A DNA stretch of 34,969 bases from Glycomyces salinus (lineage in GTDB: Bacteria > Actinomycetota > Actinomycetes > Mycobacteriales > Micromonosporaceae), in NCBI RefSeq assembly GCF_016428645.1, contig NZ_JAELXW010000113.1:1-34969 (forward strand), read 5' to 3'. The notes below the pieces were generated by a model. The model made no database searches, was not told where the DNA came from, and worked only from the letters and a program-made list of their open reading frames with translations. Within the stretch, counting starts at the first letter, position 1, and every line of letters begins with the position of its first letter. The position numbers and the translations under genes are program-made. Positions 1 through 8,444 of this stretch are shown here, one piece after another.

Positions 1-321
1 GCCATTGCCATCACCCACAGGGTGGGAAAGCATTCATGTTCGACGCCCGACCCGCTTGCACTCCAAGTGAAAACACGCCTGAAATCCCGCCACGGACACT
101 GACCATCCACTCCGCTCCTCGTCGCTGCCCGATCGAAGCCGGGCCCGACACGACCCGCACCCGGCCACCGACCCCGACCGTCCACCCGCCTCTCCGTCGC
201 CGCCCGCTCGAACCCCGACTCGACGCGGCCCCACCGGGCCGTCAACCGTCGGGCGGTCGCGGGCCCGAAGTTGATCTACCGATATCAATTCGTGATCGAT
301 TGGCAGCGCTTCCACTCTATT
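1..321. other. Intergenic region upstream of sugar operon, no gene seen
   Basis: No convincing coding sequence is visible. Frames open on both strands here have no ribosome binding site and no recognisable product. A small inverted repeat (CCCAC-AGG-GTGGG, 14-26) could be the end of a terminator for a gene to the left. Around 271-288 there is an imperfect palindrome with TTGAT and ATCAA ends, in a locally AT-richer stretch just upstream of the main operator at 322-354. It may be part of the promoter region of the sugar operon. Confidence 0.5.
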
Positions 322-354
322 CAGCCATTTATCTAATGGTTAGATTTATGGCTG
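322..354. promoter_or_regulatory. Inverted-repeat operator of the sugar operon (probable ROK repressor site)
   Basis: Two 15-bp arms at 322-336 and 340-354 flank a TGG spacer and are inverted copies at 13 of 15 positions. The core is TCTAA-TGG-TTAGA and the outer ends are CAGCCAT and ATGGCTG. The site lies 55 bp before the start codon of the substrate-binding protein gene, in the only AT-rich patch of the leader. It is the natural candidate for binding by the ROK regulator encoded at the end of the same operon. The symmetry is seen directly; the assignment to the ROK protein is inference. Confidence 0.65.
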
Positions 355-409
355 TCTTAACCCCCGGCGCCGACGCCTGTCGGCGTCCTACCGCAGAGAG
401 GCGGAAGAC

Positions 410-1690
410 ATGAACGGCATGATTCGGCGGCGCGTCCGCGCCGGAATCGCCCTCGCCGCGACCCTGGGGCTGACGGCGGCGACCGCGGCCTGTTTCGGCG
501 GCGACGACGGCGGAGACGGCGACGACACCCTCACGATGGTCGTCTGGGGCGGTGACCTCGACAAGGAGACCTACCAGGCCCGCATCGACCTCCTCGAGGC
601 CGAGCACTCGGACATCCAGATCGACCTCCAGCTCATCCCGTCGGACCAGTACGCGCAGAAGGTCCAGACGATGATCGCCGGCGGCGACGGACCCGACATC
701 ATGCAGGTGGCCGAGAACGTCAACTCCTACTCCTCCAAGAGCCAGCTGGTGCCCCTCGACGAGTACGTCGAGTCCTCCGGCATGGACCTCCAGGACCGCT
801 TCGGCCCCGTCGGCGACCTCTACTCCTACGAGGACGAGGTGTACGCGATCCCCGACCGCTCGGGCGCGATGATCACCTACTACAACCAGGACCTGTTCGA
901 CGACGCCGGACTGGACTACCCCAGCGCCGAATGGAACTGGGACGACGCCCAGAGCGCCATGGAGCAGCTGTCCGAGCCCGAGGGCCAGTGGGGCTACTCC
1001 GGCGCCGGCTGGTGGGCCCAGTGGTGGAGCTTCGTCTACCAGAACGGCGGGCAGATCATCGACGACTCCGGCGACCCGGCCATCAACTCTCCCGAGGTCG
1101 TCGAGGCCGCCCAGTGGGCCAACGACCTGGTCCACGAGTACCACTACGCGCCCACCGCGGCCGAGTACGCGGACATGGGCCCCGACATGGGCGGCGACCC
1201 CGCGTTCGCCGCGGGCACCGTCGCGATGAACACCACCGGCTTCTGGGCCATCGGCGGCCTGGCCGAGGCCGACTTCAACTGGAACATCGCCCCGCTGTGG
1301 GGCGGCGAGCAGCAGGCCGTGACCGCCTTCGGCTCCGGCCTGGCGATCTCGCGCGACAGCGACAACCCCGACAAGGCGTTCGAGGCGATCGACTTCCTCA
1401 CCGACACCGAGGCCCAAGAGGTCATCATCGACAACGCACAGGACGTGCCCGCCAACATCCACGTCCAGGAGTCCGACGCGTTCCTCAACCCCGAGTGGGC
1501 CCCCGAGGGACTCAACATGGAGGCGTTCGCCGAGTCCTCCGAGTTCATCTTCCGGGCGCCGTTCATCCCCGAGTGGAACGAGATGCAGGCGGCCATCAAC
1601 GACAACCTCGGCACCTTCTGGAACGAGGGCGGCGACGCGCAGGCCGAACTCGACAACGTCCAGTCCCAACTCGAGTCGATCGTCCAGTAG
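410..1690 (+). CDS. Sugar ABC transporter substrate-binding lipoprotein
   Basis: This is a 426-residue extracellular solute-binding protein of the carbohydrate type (SBP_bac_1 family). The N-terminus has arginines at 6-8 and 10, a hydrophobic stretch at 11-27 and a cysteine at 28 in a TAAC context, so it should be a lipid-anchored lipoprotein. The mature part starts with an acidic glycine-rich linker, then the TLTMVVWGG strand typical of family 1 binding proteins. The start has an AGAGAGG-type ribosome binding site. Two permease genes follow directly, so this is the capture subunit of an importer. The GH35 enzyme in the same operon suggests a beta-galactoside or galactan oligosaccharide as ligand; the sequence does not prove the ligand. 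Confidence 0.9.
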   Translation: MNGMIRRRVRAGIALAATLGLTAATAACFGGDDGGDGDDTLTMVVWGGDLDKETYQARIDLLEAEHSDIQIDLQLIPSDQYAQKVQTMIAGGDGPDIMQVAENVNSYSSKSQLVPLDEYVESSGMDLQDRFGPVGDLYSYEDEVYAIPDRSGAMITYYNQDLFDDAGLDYPSAEWNWDDAQSAMEQLSEPEGQWGYSGAGWWAQWWSFVYQNGGQIIDDSGDPAINSPEVVEAAQWANDLVHEYHYAPTAAEYADMGPDMGGDPAFAAGTVAMNTTGFWAIGGLAEADFNWNIAPLWGGEQQAVTAFGSGLAISRDSDNPDKAFEAIDFLTDTEAQEVIIDNAQDVPANIHVQESDAFLNPEWAPEGLNMEAFAESSEFIFRAPFIPEWNEMQAAINDNLGTFWNEGGDAQAELDNVQSQLESIVQ

Positions 1691-1700
1691 GGCCGAAACG

Positions 1701-2678
1701 ATGTCGTCGAATGTCCTCGGCGACGCCCTCGGTGCGGCGCGCGTGTCGCGCCGCACCGGTCGGCGTCCCTCCAAGATGTCCCGGCGCGGCAGGAAGGAAG
1801 CCTTCTACTTCTGGCTGTTCATCTCGCCGTGGCTGATCGGATTCGTCGGGTTCCTGCTCGGCCCCATGCTCGCCTCGATCTACATCTCGCTCACCGAATG
1901 GGACTCGTTCACCCCGCCCGAATGGGTCGGGCTGGAGAACTTCAGGCGCGCGCTGTTCGAAGACCCGGTCTTCTGGAAGGCGCTCGGGAACACCTTCTAC
2001 TACTCGGCGATCTCCGTCCCGCTGGGCCTGGTGATCGGCGTGTGGCTCGCGAACCTGCTCAACAAGCGCGTCCGCAGGCGCAAGCTGTTCCGCACGTTCA
2101 TCTACCTGCCCACGCTCGTCCCGCTCGTGGCGACGGCGATGGTCTTCAAGATGGTCCTGGCGCCCTCGGGCCCGCTGAACGACCTGCTCGGGTGGTTCGG
2201 CATCCCGGGACCGGACTGGCTGCTCGACGCCAACTGGATCAAACCGGGCCTGATCGTGCTCTCCACCTGGGGTGCGGGAGCGGCGACCGTGCTGCTGCTG
2301 TCGGCCATGAACGGCATCCCGCGCGAGCTCTACGAGGCCGCCGAGATCGACGGCGCCGGACCCGTGCGCCAGTTCTGGGCCGTCACGTTCCCGCAGATCA
2401 CGCCGATTATCTTCTTCAACCTGATAATGGGACTCATCCAGGCGTTCCAGATCTTCTCGCAGATCTACATCTTCACCGCGCAGACCGGCTCGATCGGCGG
2501 CCCGAACAACGCGAGCCAGTCGATGGTGACCCTGCTGTTCCGCGAGGCGTTCTCCTTCTACCACTTCGGATACGCCTCGGCGGTCGCGTGGCTGCTGTTC
2601 CTGGTCATCATGGCGTTCACCCTGATCGCCTTCCGCACGGCCCGGCGCTGGGTCTTCTACGAATCGGAGGTGCGCTGA
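1701..2678 (+). CDS. Sugar ABC transporter permease (MalF/UgpA type)
   Basis: A 325-residue inner-membrane permease of the binding-protein-dependent sugar importer class. A basic N-terminal region of about 35 residues precedes the first membrane segment (FWLFISPWLIGFVGFLLGP, about 38-56). The cytoplasmic EAA loop that docks the ATPase is clear at 213-219 (EAAEIDG), followed by a long hydrophobic segment. The gene starts 10 bp after the binding-protein stop and its stop overlaps the next permease start (ATGA), so translation is coupled. A later ATG (codon 26) is possible as start, but the longer form is kept because the permease reading begins soon after it in either case. It should form a heterodimer with the next gene product. 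Confidence 0.9.
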   Translation: MSSNVLGDALGAARVSRRTGRRPSKMSRRGRKEAFYFWLFISPWLIGFVGFLLGPMLASIYISLTEWDSFTPPEWVGLENFRRALFEDPVFWKALGNTFYYSAISVPLGLVIGVWLANLLNKRVRRRKLFRTFIYLPTLVPLVATAMVFKMVLAPSGPLNDLLGWFGIPGPDWLLDANWIKPGLIVLSTWGAGAATVLLLSAMNGIPRELYEAAEIDGAGPVRQFWAVTFPQITPIIFFNLIMGLIQAFQIFSQIYIFTAQTGSIGGPNNASQSMVTLLFREAFSFYHFGYASAVAWLLFLVIMAFTLIAFRTARRWVFYESEVR

Positions 2679-3613
2679 TGGCACTCGCCACGCAGACCCC
2701 TCAGGCCGACGCCGATCAGCCGCGCGGCCGCAAGAACGGCGGCGGCGACACTCACGAGCGGCGGCTTTCGGCCTTCAAGGCCACGCCGGCCACCTATGCG
2801 GTGCTCATCCTCGTCTCGGCGGTCTTCTTCGTGCCGTTCGTGCTCATGGTGTCGATCTCCCTGGCCAGCGACCAGACCAGCGCGGAGAACGCGTTCACGG
2901 TCATCCCCACCGAGTTCACCTGGACGAACTTCACCGACGTCTTCACCGAGACCGGCCTGCCGGTCGGGCGCTTCGTCGTCAACTCGGTCGTCATCGCCGG
3001 CCTGTCCGCGGTCGGCCAGGTGCTGTCGTCCTCGCTGGTCGGCTACGCCTTCGCTCGCCTGCGGGCCCCCGGCAAGGGCGTCATGTTCATGATCGTGCTG
3101 GCCACGATGATGATCCCCGCCCAGATCACGATGATCCCGCAGTTCCTGCTGTTCAAGGAGCTCGGATGGGTCAACACCTGGCTGCCGCTGATCGTCCCGA
3201 ACTTCTTCACCAACGCCTTCAACGTGTTCCTGGTGCGGCAGTTCGTCTCCCGCATATCCAGCGAACTCGACGAGGCGGCGCAGATGGACGGCCTGGGCTA
3301 CTTCGGCGTCTACCGGCGCATCATTCTGCCGATGATGTGGCCGATCCTGACCGCGATCGCGATCTTCACGCTGACCTTCACCTGGGGCGACTTCATGGGC
3401 CCGCTCATCTACCTCAACTCCGAGGAGGGCATGCCGCTGGCCCTCGGCCTCCAGTACATGACGAGCACGAGCAACGCCATGCAGCTGCCGCCGTGGAACC
3501 TCGTCATGGTCGGCTCGATCGTGCTGACCCTGCCGATGATCGCGGTCTACTACCTCGGACAGAAGTACCTTTACGAAATGAACCTCCAGGGCGGAAGCGC
3601 AGGTGTGAAGTGA
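2678..3613 (+). CDS. Sugar ABC transporter permease (MalG/UgpE type)
   Basis: A 311-residue second permease. The start is the ATG in an ATGA overlap with the upstream stop, with a strong GGAGG 7 bases before it; the frame stays open further upstream but only inside the previous gene. A hydrophilic N-terminal tail of about 38 residues leads into the first helix (VLILVSAVFFVPFVLMVSISL). The EAA motif is present as DEAAQMDGLGYFGVYRRIILP, shortened here to its key DEAAQMDG and ILP elements. Together with the preceding permease it forms the channel. No ATP-binding subunit gene occurs in the window, so a shared MsiK-type ATPase encoded elsewhere is probably used, as is common for actinobacterial sugar importers. 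Confidence 0.9.
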   Translation: MALATQTPQADADQPRGRKNGGGDTHERRLSAFKATPATYAVLILVSAVFFVPFVLMVSISLASDQTSAENAFTVIPTEFTWTNFTDVFTETGLPVGRFVVNSVVIAGLSAVGQVLSSSLVGYAFARLRAPGKGVMFMIVLATMMIPAQITMIPQFLLFKELGWVNTWLPLIVPNFFTNAFNVFLVRQFVSRISSELDEAAQMDGLGYFGVYRRIILPMMWPILTAIAIFTLTFTWGDFMGPLIYLNSEEGMPLALGLQYMTSTSNAMQLPPWNLVMVGSIVLTLPMIAVYYLGQKYLYEMNLQGGSAGVK

Positions 3614-6198
3614 CCGAAATGTCCACGGTGTCCGTCGAGCTCGGACCCTCCGGGATCGTGCTCGACGGACGCGAGGAGGCGCTGCTGTGCGCGTCGCTGT
3701 TCTACTTCCGCCTCCCGCGCGAGGTCTGGGTGTCGCGGCTCGCGGCCGTCCGCGCCACCGGCTACCGAGCGATCGACGTCTACCTGCCGTGGAACTTCCA
3801 CGAGCGGGCGCCGGGCGAGTGGGACTTCGAGGGGCGGCGCGACGTCGGCGCGTTCCTCGACCTCGCCTACGAGGCCGGCCTGGCGGTGATCGCCCGGCCC
3901 GGCCCCTACATCTGCTCCGAATGGGACGGCGGCGCCATGCCCGCCTGGCTCGGCCTCGAAGACGGACTCGAACTGCGCCAGGCCGAGCCGCGCTTCCTCG
4001 AACACGTCCGAGGCTGGTTCGACCGCGCCATGCCGATCCTGGCCTCGCGCCAATGGGGCCGCGGCGGCGGCGTCATAGCCGTCCAGCTGGAGAACGAGCT
4101 GGACTTCTTCGACACCCGCGACCGCCACGCCTACCTCACCGCGCTGCGGGACATGGCGCTCGGGCACGGCATCGACGTGCCGCTGGTCGCGTGCGCCGGG
4201 CAGGGCGACCTGAACGGCGCGACCGGCGGCGTCGACGGCGTTGCCCCGGCGTTCAACTTCTACCCCGACGACCGCTCGCCGTTCGTCGAACCCGAGGTCC
4301 GCCGCTACGCCGACCTGGTCGCCGAGCGCGGCCTGCCGCTGCTGGTGACCGAGACCAACCGGTACCACACCACCCTGAGGCGCCTCCTGGCCAGCGGGGC
4401 GACCCTGCTCGCCCCCTACCTCCAGGCATCGGGCTTCGACCTGGGGTACACGCCCTCGGTCGGCAACTGGGGCGACCCGGGCGGGTTCATGACCCACGAC
4501 TACGACTTCGGCGGATACCTGTCCCCGGTCGGCGAGGCGCGACCCGAGGCCGCCGAGGCCCGCGTGCTGGCGGCCTTCTCCCGCACGCTCGGCCCGGCCC
4601 TGACCCGCGCCGCCGCGACCGCGGCCGACCAGGACGTCACGGACGCGACCGTCCCCACCAGCGCCTCCCCGTCGAAGCTCGCGCTCGAAGGCGGCGGCAC
4701 CGTCACCGGCGTCCCGAACCTGAGCGACCGGCCGGGAAGAGCGACGATCCGCACCGGCGACGGCCTGCCCGACGCGGTGGTGGAACTGCCGCCGTTCTCG
4801 TGCCCGCTGGTCGTCCGCGACCTGCCGCTGGAACGCTTCGGACTGCCCGGCACCCTGCTCCTGGCCTCGGCCGACCTCGTCGGCGCGGGCCCGGACGGGA
4901 TCGAACTGGCCTCGCGCACGGCCGCCATGGTCGTGCTCGCCGCAGACGACGCCGAACCGACCACCGTCGAACTCGACGCGCCCACCCCGGGCGCGCCGGT
5001 CCGCCGGACGGTGCGCTCCGGCCGCGCCCAGTGGGAACTGGTCGTGACCCACCCCGACGACGTGCCCGCGCCTTGGGCCGCGCCCGAGACCGCCGAACCG
5101 GGCGAGCCCGAGCCGCTCACCGCGGCACGCCGCCTCGACCTGGAGACCCGCTCGGGCCAGACGGTCGCGCACGACCTCGCCCCGGCCTCCGAGGCCGTCG
5201 GCGTCCACCGCGGACGCACCCACTACGCCGCGTCCGTCGACGGCGTGGACGAACTGCTGCTGGAGGGCGCCGGCGACATCGTCGACCTCGCGCTCGACGG
5301 CCGCGCGCTGCCGAGCATCGCGCGCTTCGGGGCCACTGTCCGCGTGCCGACCGGCGGGGCGACCGGCCTGGAGGCCACGGTCGAGACCTGGGGGCACTCG
5401 AACTTCGACGACGCCCGCCTGCCCGGCCTCGCGCTCGGCTCGCTGCGCGGCCTCGGCCGCGTCTGGTCGGTCGCCCGAAGCGAGGACGTCTCCGCGCTGT
5501 GGACGGTCGAAGGCGCCCGGCAGTGGGCGGGCCGCCCGGCGCCGGTGCGCTCGCTCGGCGGCTGGAGCAGCACCCGGATCGGGCGGCCGGTCACCTACCG
5601 GCGTGCGCTGCCGATCGACGGCCGCAGCCACCACGCGCTGCACCTGGACGGGCTCGCCGTGCCCTGCGAGGTCGCCGTCGACGGCGAGGCCCGCACCGTG
5701 AGCCCGGACGACCCGTGGCTGCACCTGGCCCCCGGCGAAGGCCGGGACGTGGCCGTGACCGTGCCGCACTGGCCCGTCTCCGAAGGCGGAGCGGTGCTGC
5801 TCCGCCTCGACCCCGTCCGGGACTGGCGGGTCGAACCGCAGCCTGACGAGGCGATCCTCACACTCTCCGGACGCCGGAGCGGCGGGCGGGACATCGAGCT
5901 GCCGTTCGAGCCCGCCCCGGGCGAGGAGGCGTGGCTCGACCTGGCGGTGCCGACCGGGGGCCTCTCCCTGCGGTTCGAGGGCCGGCAGGCGCGCGTCAGC
6001 GCCTTCGCCCACGGGGAACTGCTGGGCAGGGTCTGGCTGGAGGACCCGGCTCGCCCGCGGTTCACCGGCGGCGACCCCGGAAGGCTATGGCTGCCGAGCG
6101 AGTGGAATTCGGGTACGGTCCGACTGTTGGTCCGCGGGACCACAGGGGACGCGGGCCCGCGCCTGGAGCGCGTGACCGCCGCCGCCTCGCCGGAGTGA
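3610..6198 (+). CDS. Glycoside hydrolase family 35 beta-galactosidase, cytoplasmic
   Basis: The N-terminal third is a GH35 barrel: FYFRLPREVW (31-40), VYLPWNFHE (57-65), ARPGPYICSEW (95-105), VQLENEL (158-164) with E163 as likely acid/base, LVTETNRY with E248 as likely nucleophile, and a HDYDFGGYLSPVGEARP segment equivalent to the family's YDYDAPLDE stretch. The rest, to residue 862, is beta-rich accessory sequence. There is no signal peptide, so substrates must be imported first, which fits the upstream transporter. The GTG at 3610 overlaps the permease stop (GTGA); an ATG three codons later is an alternative start. Known family activity is release of terminal beta-galactose. Activity on a particular galactoside is inference. 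Confidence 0.88.
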   Translation: MTEMSTVSVELGPSGIVLDGREEALLCASLFYFRLPREVWVSRLAAVRATGYRAIDVYLPWNFHERAPGEWDFEGRRDVGAFLDLAYEAGLAVIARPGPYICSEWDGGAMPAWLGLEDGLELRQAEPRFLEHVRGWFDRAMPILASRQWGRGGGVIAVQLENELDFFDTRDRHAYLTALRDMALGHGIDVPLVACAGQGDLNGATGGVDGVAPAFNFYPDDRSPFVEPEVRRYADLVAERGLPLLVTETNRYHTTLRRLLASGATLLAPYLQASGFDLGYTPSVGNWGDPGGFMTHDYDFGGYLSPVGEARPEAAEARVLAAFSRTLGPALTRAAATAADQDVTDATVPTSASPSKLALEGGGTVTGVPNLSDRPGRATIRTGDGLPDAVVELPPFSCPLVVRDLPLERFGLPGTLLLASADLVGAGPDGIELASRTAAMVVLAADDAEPTTVELDAPTPGAPVRRTVRSGRAQWELVVTHPDDVPAPWAAPETAEPGEPEPLTAARRLDLETRSGQTVAHDLAPASEAVGVHRGRTHYAASVDGVDELLLEGAGDIVDLALDGRALPSIARFGATVRVPTGGATGLEATVETWGHSNFDDARLPGLALGSLRGLGRVWSVARSEDVSALWTVEGARQWAGRPAPVRSLGGWSSTRIGRPVTYRRALPIDGRSHHALHLDGLAVPCEVAVDGEARTVSPDDPWLHLAPGEGRDVAVTVPHWPVSEGGAVLLRLDPVRDWRVEPQPDEAILTLSGRRSGGRDIELPFEPAPGEEAWLDLAVPTGGLSLRFEGRQARVSAFAHGELLGRVWLEDPARPRFTGGDPGRLWLPSEWNSGTVRLLVRGTTGDAGPRLERVTAAASPE

Positions 6199-6219
6199 GC
6201 CCACAGAGCAGGAGTGTCC

Positions 6220-7488
6220 ATGCCCAGGAGAGAGAGGGCCCTCGCCAGGCGCACCTCCCGTGACATCCGCAGCGAGTCCCGGCTCGACGTCCTCCACGCC
6301 CTGCTGGCGGCGGGGGAGGCCAGCCGCAGCGACCTCGCCAGGGTCACGGGCTTGAGCACGGCGACGGTCGCCACGGTCATGGGCGACCTGCTCTCCGGCG
6401 GCATCGTCTCCGAGGTCAGGACCGAGAGCGGCGGCATCGGCCGGCCGGCGACGACGCTGCGGCTCAACGGGGACCGCGGACGCGTCGTCGGCGTCGACGT
6501 GGCCGAGACCTACGTCAGGGCGACCGTGTTCGACGCGGCACTGGCCGAGCTCGGCGCGGCCGAGGTCGCCACGGACGAGCACCGCGGTGGGACCGACTAC
6601 ATCATCGACGCGGTCGTGCGCGCGCTCGAGACCGCGCTGGAGCGGGTCGGCGCCGCGCGCGAGGACGTGCTCGGCGTCGGCGTCTCGCTCCCCGGCGGCA
6701 TGCAGCGCAGCGCGTCGGTGTCGGTGGTGGTGCCCAATGAGATCTGGCACCACCTCGACCGGCTGCGCGAGCGCATCGGGCTGCCGGTGGTCGTCGACAA
6801 CCCGCTCAAGGCGATCGCCACGGCCGAGCTGTGGTTCGGCGAGGGGCGTCGGCACTCCAGCATGATCACCGTCAACCTCGGCACCGGCGTCGGCGCCGGG
6901 ATCGTCCTGGAAGGCAAGGTCCTGCGCGGGGCGCAGAACACCGCGGGGGAGTGGGGCCACAGCCTCCTGGCCCTCGGCGGTCGCCGCTGCCGGTGCGGCA
7001 GGCAGGGCTGCGTGGAGGCGTACGTCGGCGTGGCCGGGATCCAGCGGACCCTCGCCGAGATCGACCCCGGCCACCCGCTCGCGGCCGAGCCGATGCAGCG
7101 CGAGTTCATCGAGGCCCTGCCCGCCGCGCTCGAGGCGCCGACGCCCGACCGGGCCGTAGCGGAGACGATCGAGCGCACCGCCCGCTACCTCGGGGCCTCG
7201 ATCGCCGACCTGGTCGCGATCATCAACCCCGAGATGATCACCCTCACCGGATGGACGGCGTGGGCGCTGGGCGACCACCTAGTCCCGGCCGTGCGGCGCT
7301 GGGTGCGCGAGGAATCCCCCGGAGACTCCGCGGCCGACCTGGCCATCCAGGTCTCGTCCGTGCGGAAGGGCTCAGTGACCGCCGGCGCCGACACGATGCC
7401 GGTGGCGGTCGGCATCGCCACCATCGCACTGGAGCGGTTCCTGAGCGACGTGGGCCTGCTGACCACGAAGGTCCCGACCGCGCTGTGA
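6220..7488 (+). CDS. ROK-family transcriptional repressor of the sugar operon
   Basis: 422 residues. An N-terminal winged helix-turn-helix (about 14-82, ASRSDLARVTGLSTATVATVM) is joined to a ROK domain. The ROK zinc motif CRCGRQGC (C257, C259, C264), the preceding EWGH and the glycine motif NLGTGVGAG are present. Kinase features are damaged: the sugar-kinase phosphate motif reads DVAET, and the residue aligned with the catalytic aspartate is P195 in VVDNPLKA. It is therefore a regulator, not a glucokinase. ATG 6220 is chosen over GTG 6214 because AGGAG sits 5 bases before it. The gene lies 21 bp after the GH35 gene. It probably binds the 322-354 operator and releases it when a sugar binds. 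Confidence 0.88.
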   Translation: MPRRERALARRTSRDIRSESRLDVLHALLAAGEASRSDLARVTGLSTATVATVMGDLLSGGIVSEVRTESGGIGRPATTLRLNGDRGRVVGVDVAETYVRATVFDAALAELGAAEVATDEHRGGTDYIIDAVVRALETALERVGAAREDVLGVGVSLPGGMQRSASVSVVVPNEIWHHLDRLRERIGLPVVVDNPLKAIATAELWFGEGRRHSSMITVNLGTGVGAGIVLEGKVLRGAQNTAGEWGHSLLALGGRRCRCGRQGCVEAYVGVAGIQRTLAEIDPGHPLAAEPMQREFIEALPAALEAPTPDRAVAETIERTARYLGASIADLVAIINPEMITLTGWTAWALGDHLVPAVRRWVREESPGDSAADLAIQVSSVRKGSVTAGADTMPVAVGIATIALERFLSDVGLLTTKVPTAL

Positions 7489-7493
7489 GACCA

Positions 7494-7526
7494 CCGGCGG
7501 TCCGCGGGAGGACACGGGACCGCCGG
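7494..7526. terminator. Bidirectional hairpin between convergent ROK and VOC genes
   Basis: Perfect 10-bp arms CCGGCGGTCC (7494-7503) and GGACCGCCGG (7517-7526) enclose a 13-base loop. The hairpin lies between the stop codons of two convergent genes. There is no T tract, as is usual for actinobacterial terminators. Confidence 0.6.
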
Positions 7527-7539
7527 ACGCTCTCGGTCG

Positions 7540-7959
7540 CTACTCGGCCGAGTCGGGTAGCTGGGTCATGCGGATGTGGTTGCCGAACGGGTCGCGCAGC
7601 GCGCAGTCGATCCCGTAGGACTGCTGAGTCGGTTTCTCGGTGAACTCGACGCCGAGCCCGACGAGACGCTCGTACTCGGCCTGGCAGTCGTCGACGGTCA
7701 GGATCGCGGCGGCGCCCAGGGAGCCCTTGGTGAGCAGGTCGCGGATCTGCGCTGCGATCTCCTCGCTGTAATGAGGAGGTCCTGGAACCTCCAGCAGGAT
7801 CTCGCGGTCGGGTTGTCCGGGGACGCGGACGGTCAGCCAGCGCATGGCTCCGAAGTCGACGTCGCTGCCGACCTCGAGGCCGAGCTTGCCGACGTAGAAC
7901 TCCAGAGCCTCCTCCTGGTCGAGGACGAATACGGTGTGAATGCTGATTCCTTTGAGCAT
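7540..7959 (-). CDS. VOC-family (glyoxalase/bleomycin resistance fold) protein
   Basis: A 139-residue single-domain vicinal-oxygen-chelate protein. The first beta strand ISIHTVFVLDQEEALEFYVGKLG with H8 and the C-terminal DPFGNHIRMTQ stretch are typical of small actinobacterial VOC proteins. In the C-terminal motif the usual acidic metal ligand is not obvious (GNHIRM instead of GNxxEL), so metal use may differ. No Shine-Dalgarno precedes the start, but a TAGGCT element lies exactly 6 bases upstream of the ATG, consistent with a leaderless transcript from its own promoter. It follows an AraC-type gene by 34 bp in the same direction, a frequent pairing. The substrate is unknown. Confidence 0.82.
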   Translation of the reverse strand: MLKGISIHTVFVLDQEEALEFYVGKLGLEVGSDVDFGAMRWLTVRVPGQPDREILLEVPGPPHYSEEIAAQIRDLLTKGSLGAAAILTVDDCQAEYERLVGLGVEFTEKPTQQSYGIDCALRDPFGNHIRMTQLPDSAE

Positions 7960-7993
7960 GCGACCAGCCTAAACGCGTGTCGACCGGTGCCGC

Positions 7994-8419
7994 TTATCCG
8001 AAACTGCTCGGTCTGGTCCAGGCTTTGACGAAGCAGACCGGGACGTGGACCGGCATCGCCTCCTCGCGGAAGCGGGTCGGCGTGCGGCCGATGATCGAGG
8101 TGAAGGTGCGACTGAAGGTGCCGAGGCTGTCGAAGCCGACGGCGAGGGCGATCTCGGTGACGGAGCGGGTGCCCTCGCGCAGCATGGCGCAGGCGCGCTC
8201 GATGCGGCGCCGCTGCAGGTAGCGGTGGGGCGTCTCGCCGAAGGTGTCGCGGAACCGGCGGCTGAAATGGGCCGGGGACATGAGCGCGATCCGCGCCAGC
8301 CCCGGGACGTCGAGGGGGAGTGCGAAGTCGCGGTCCATCGCGTCCCGCGCTCGCAGGAGCCGCCGGTTCTGGTCCTCGGTCGGGGTCGGGCGTACGGATT
8401 CGGTCATCGCATCGATCAT
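7994..8419 (-). CDS. AraC-family transcriptional regulator (DNA-binding domain only)
   Basis: 141 residues made almost entirely of the double helix-turn-helix AraC domain. The first helix pair includes LDVPGLARIALMSPAHFSRRF, and the second includes SVTEIALAVGFDSLGTFSRTF followed by the conserved GRTPTRFR. No N-terminal ligand-binding domain is present, so it resembles the SoxS/MarA-sized class. It lies directly upstream of the VOC gene on the same strand and may control it, although the VOC gene appears to have its own -10 element. An internal ATG (codon 5) is an alternative start. No strong ribosome binding site is visible. Confidence 0.87.
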   Translation of the reverse strand: MIDAMTESVRPTPTEDQNRRLLRARDAMDRDFALPLDVPGLARIALMSPAHFSRRFRDTFGETPHRYLQRRRIERACAMLREGTRSVTEIALAVGFDSLGTFSRTFTSIIGRTPTRFREEAMPVHVPVCFVKAWTRPSSFG

Positions 8420-8444
8420 GCCCCGCCGGTCCGACGAGCGCGCG

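Noticed and set aside
329..1774. Long open frame on the minus strand opposite the binding-protein gene
   Set aside because: It is antisense to a clear lipoprotein gene, has valine- and glycine-rich low-information sequence, and is a by-product of high GC3.
3571..6012. 813-codon open frame antisense to the GH35 gene
   Set aside because: The plus strand has unmistakable GH35 motifs; the minus translation has no domain and no start signal.
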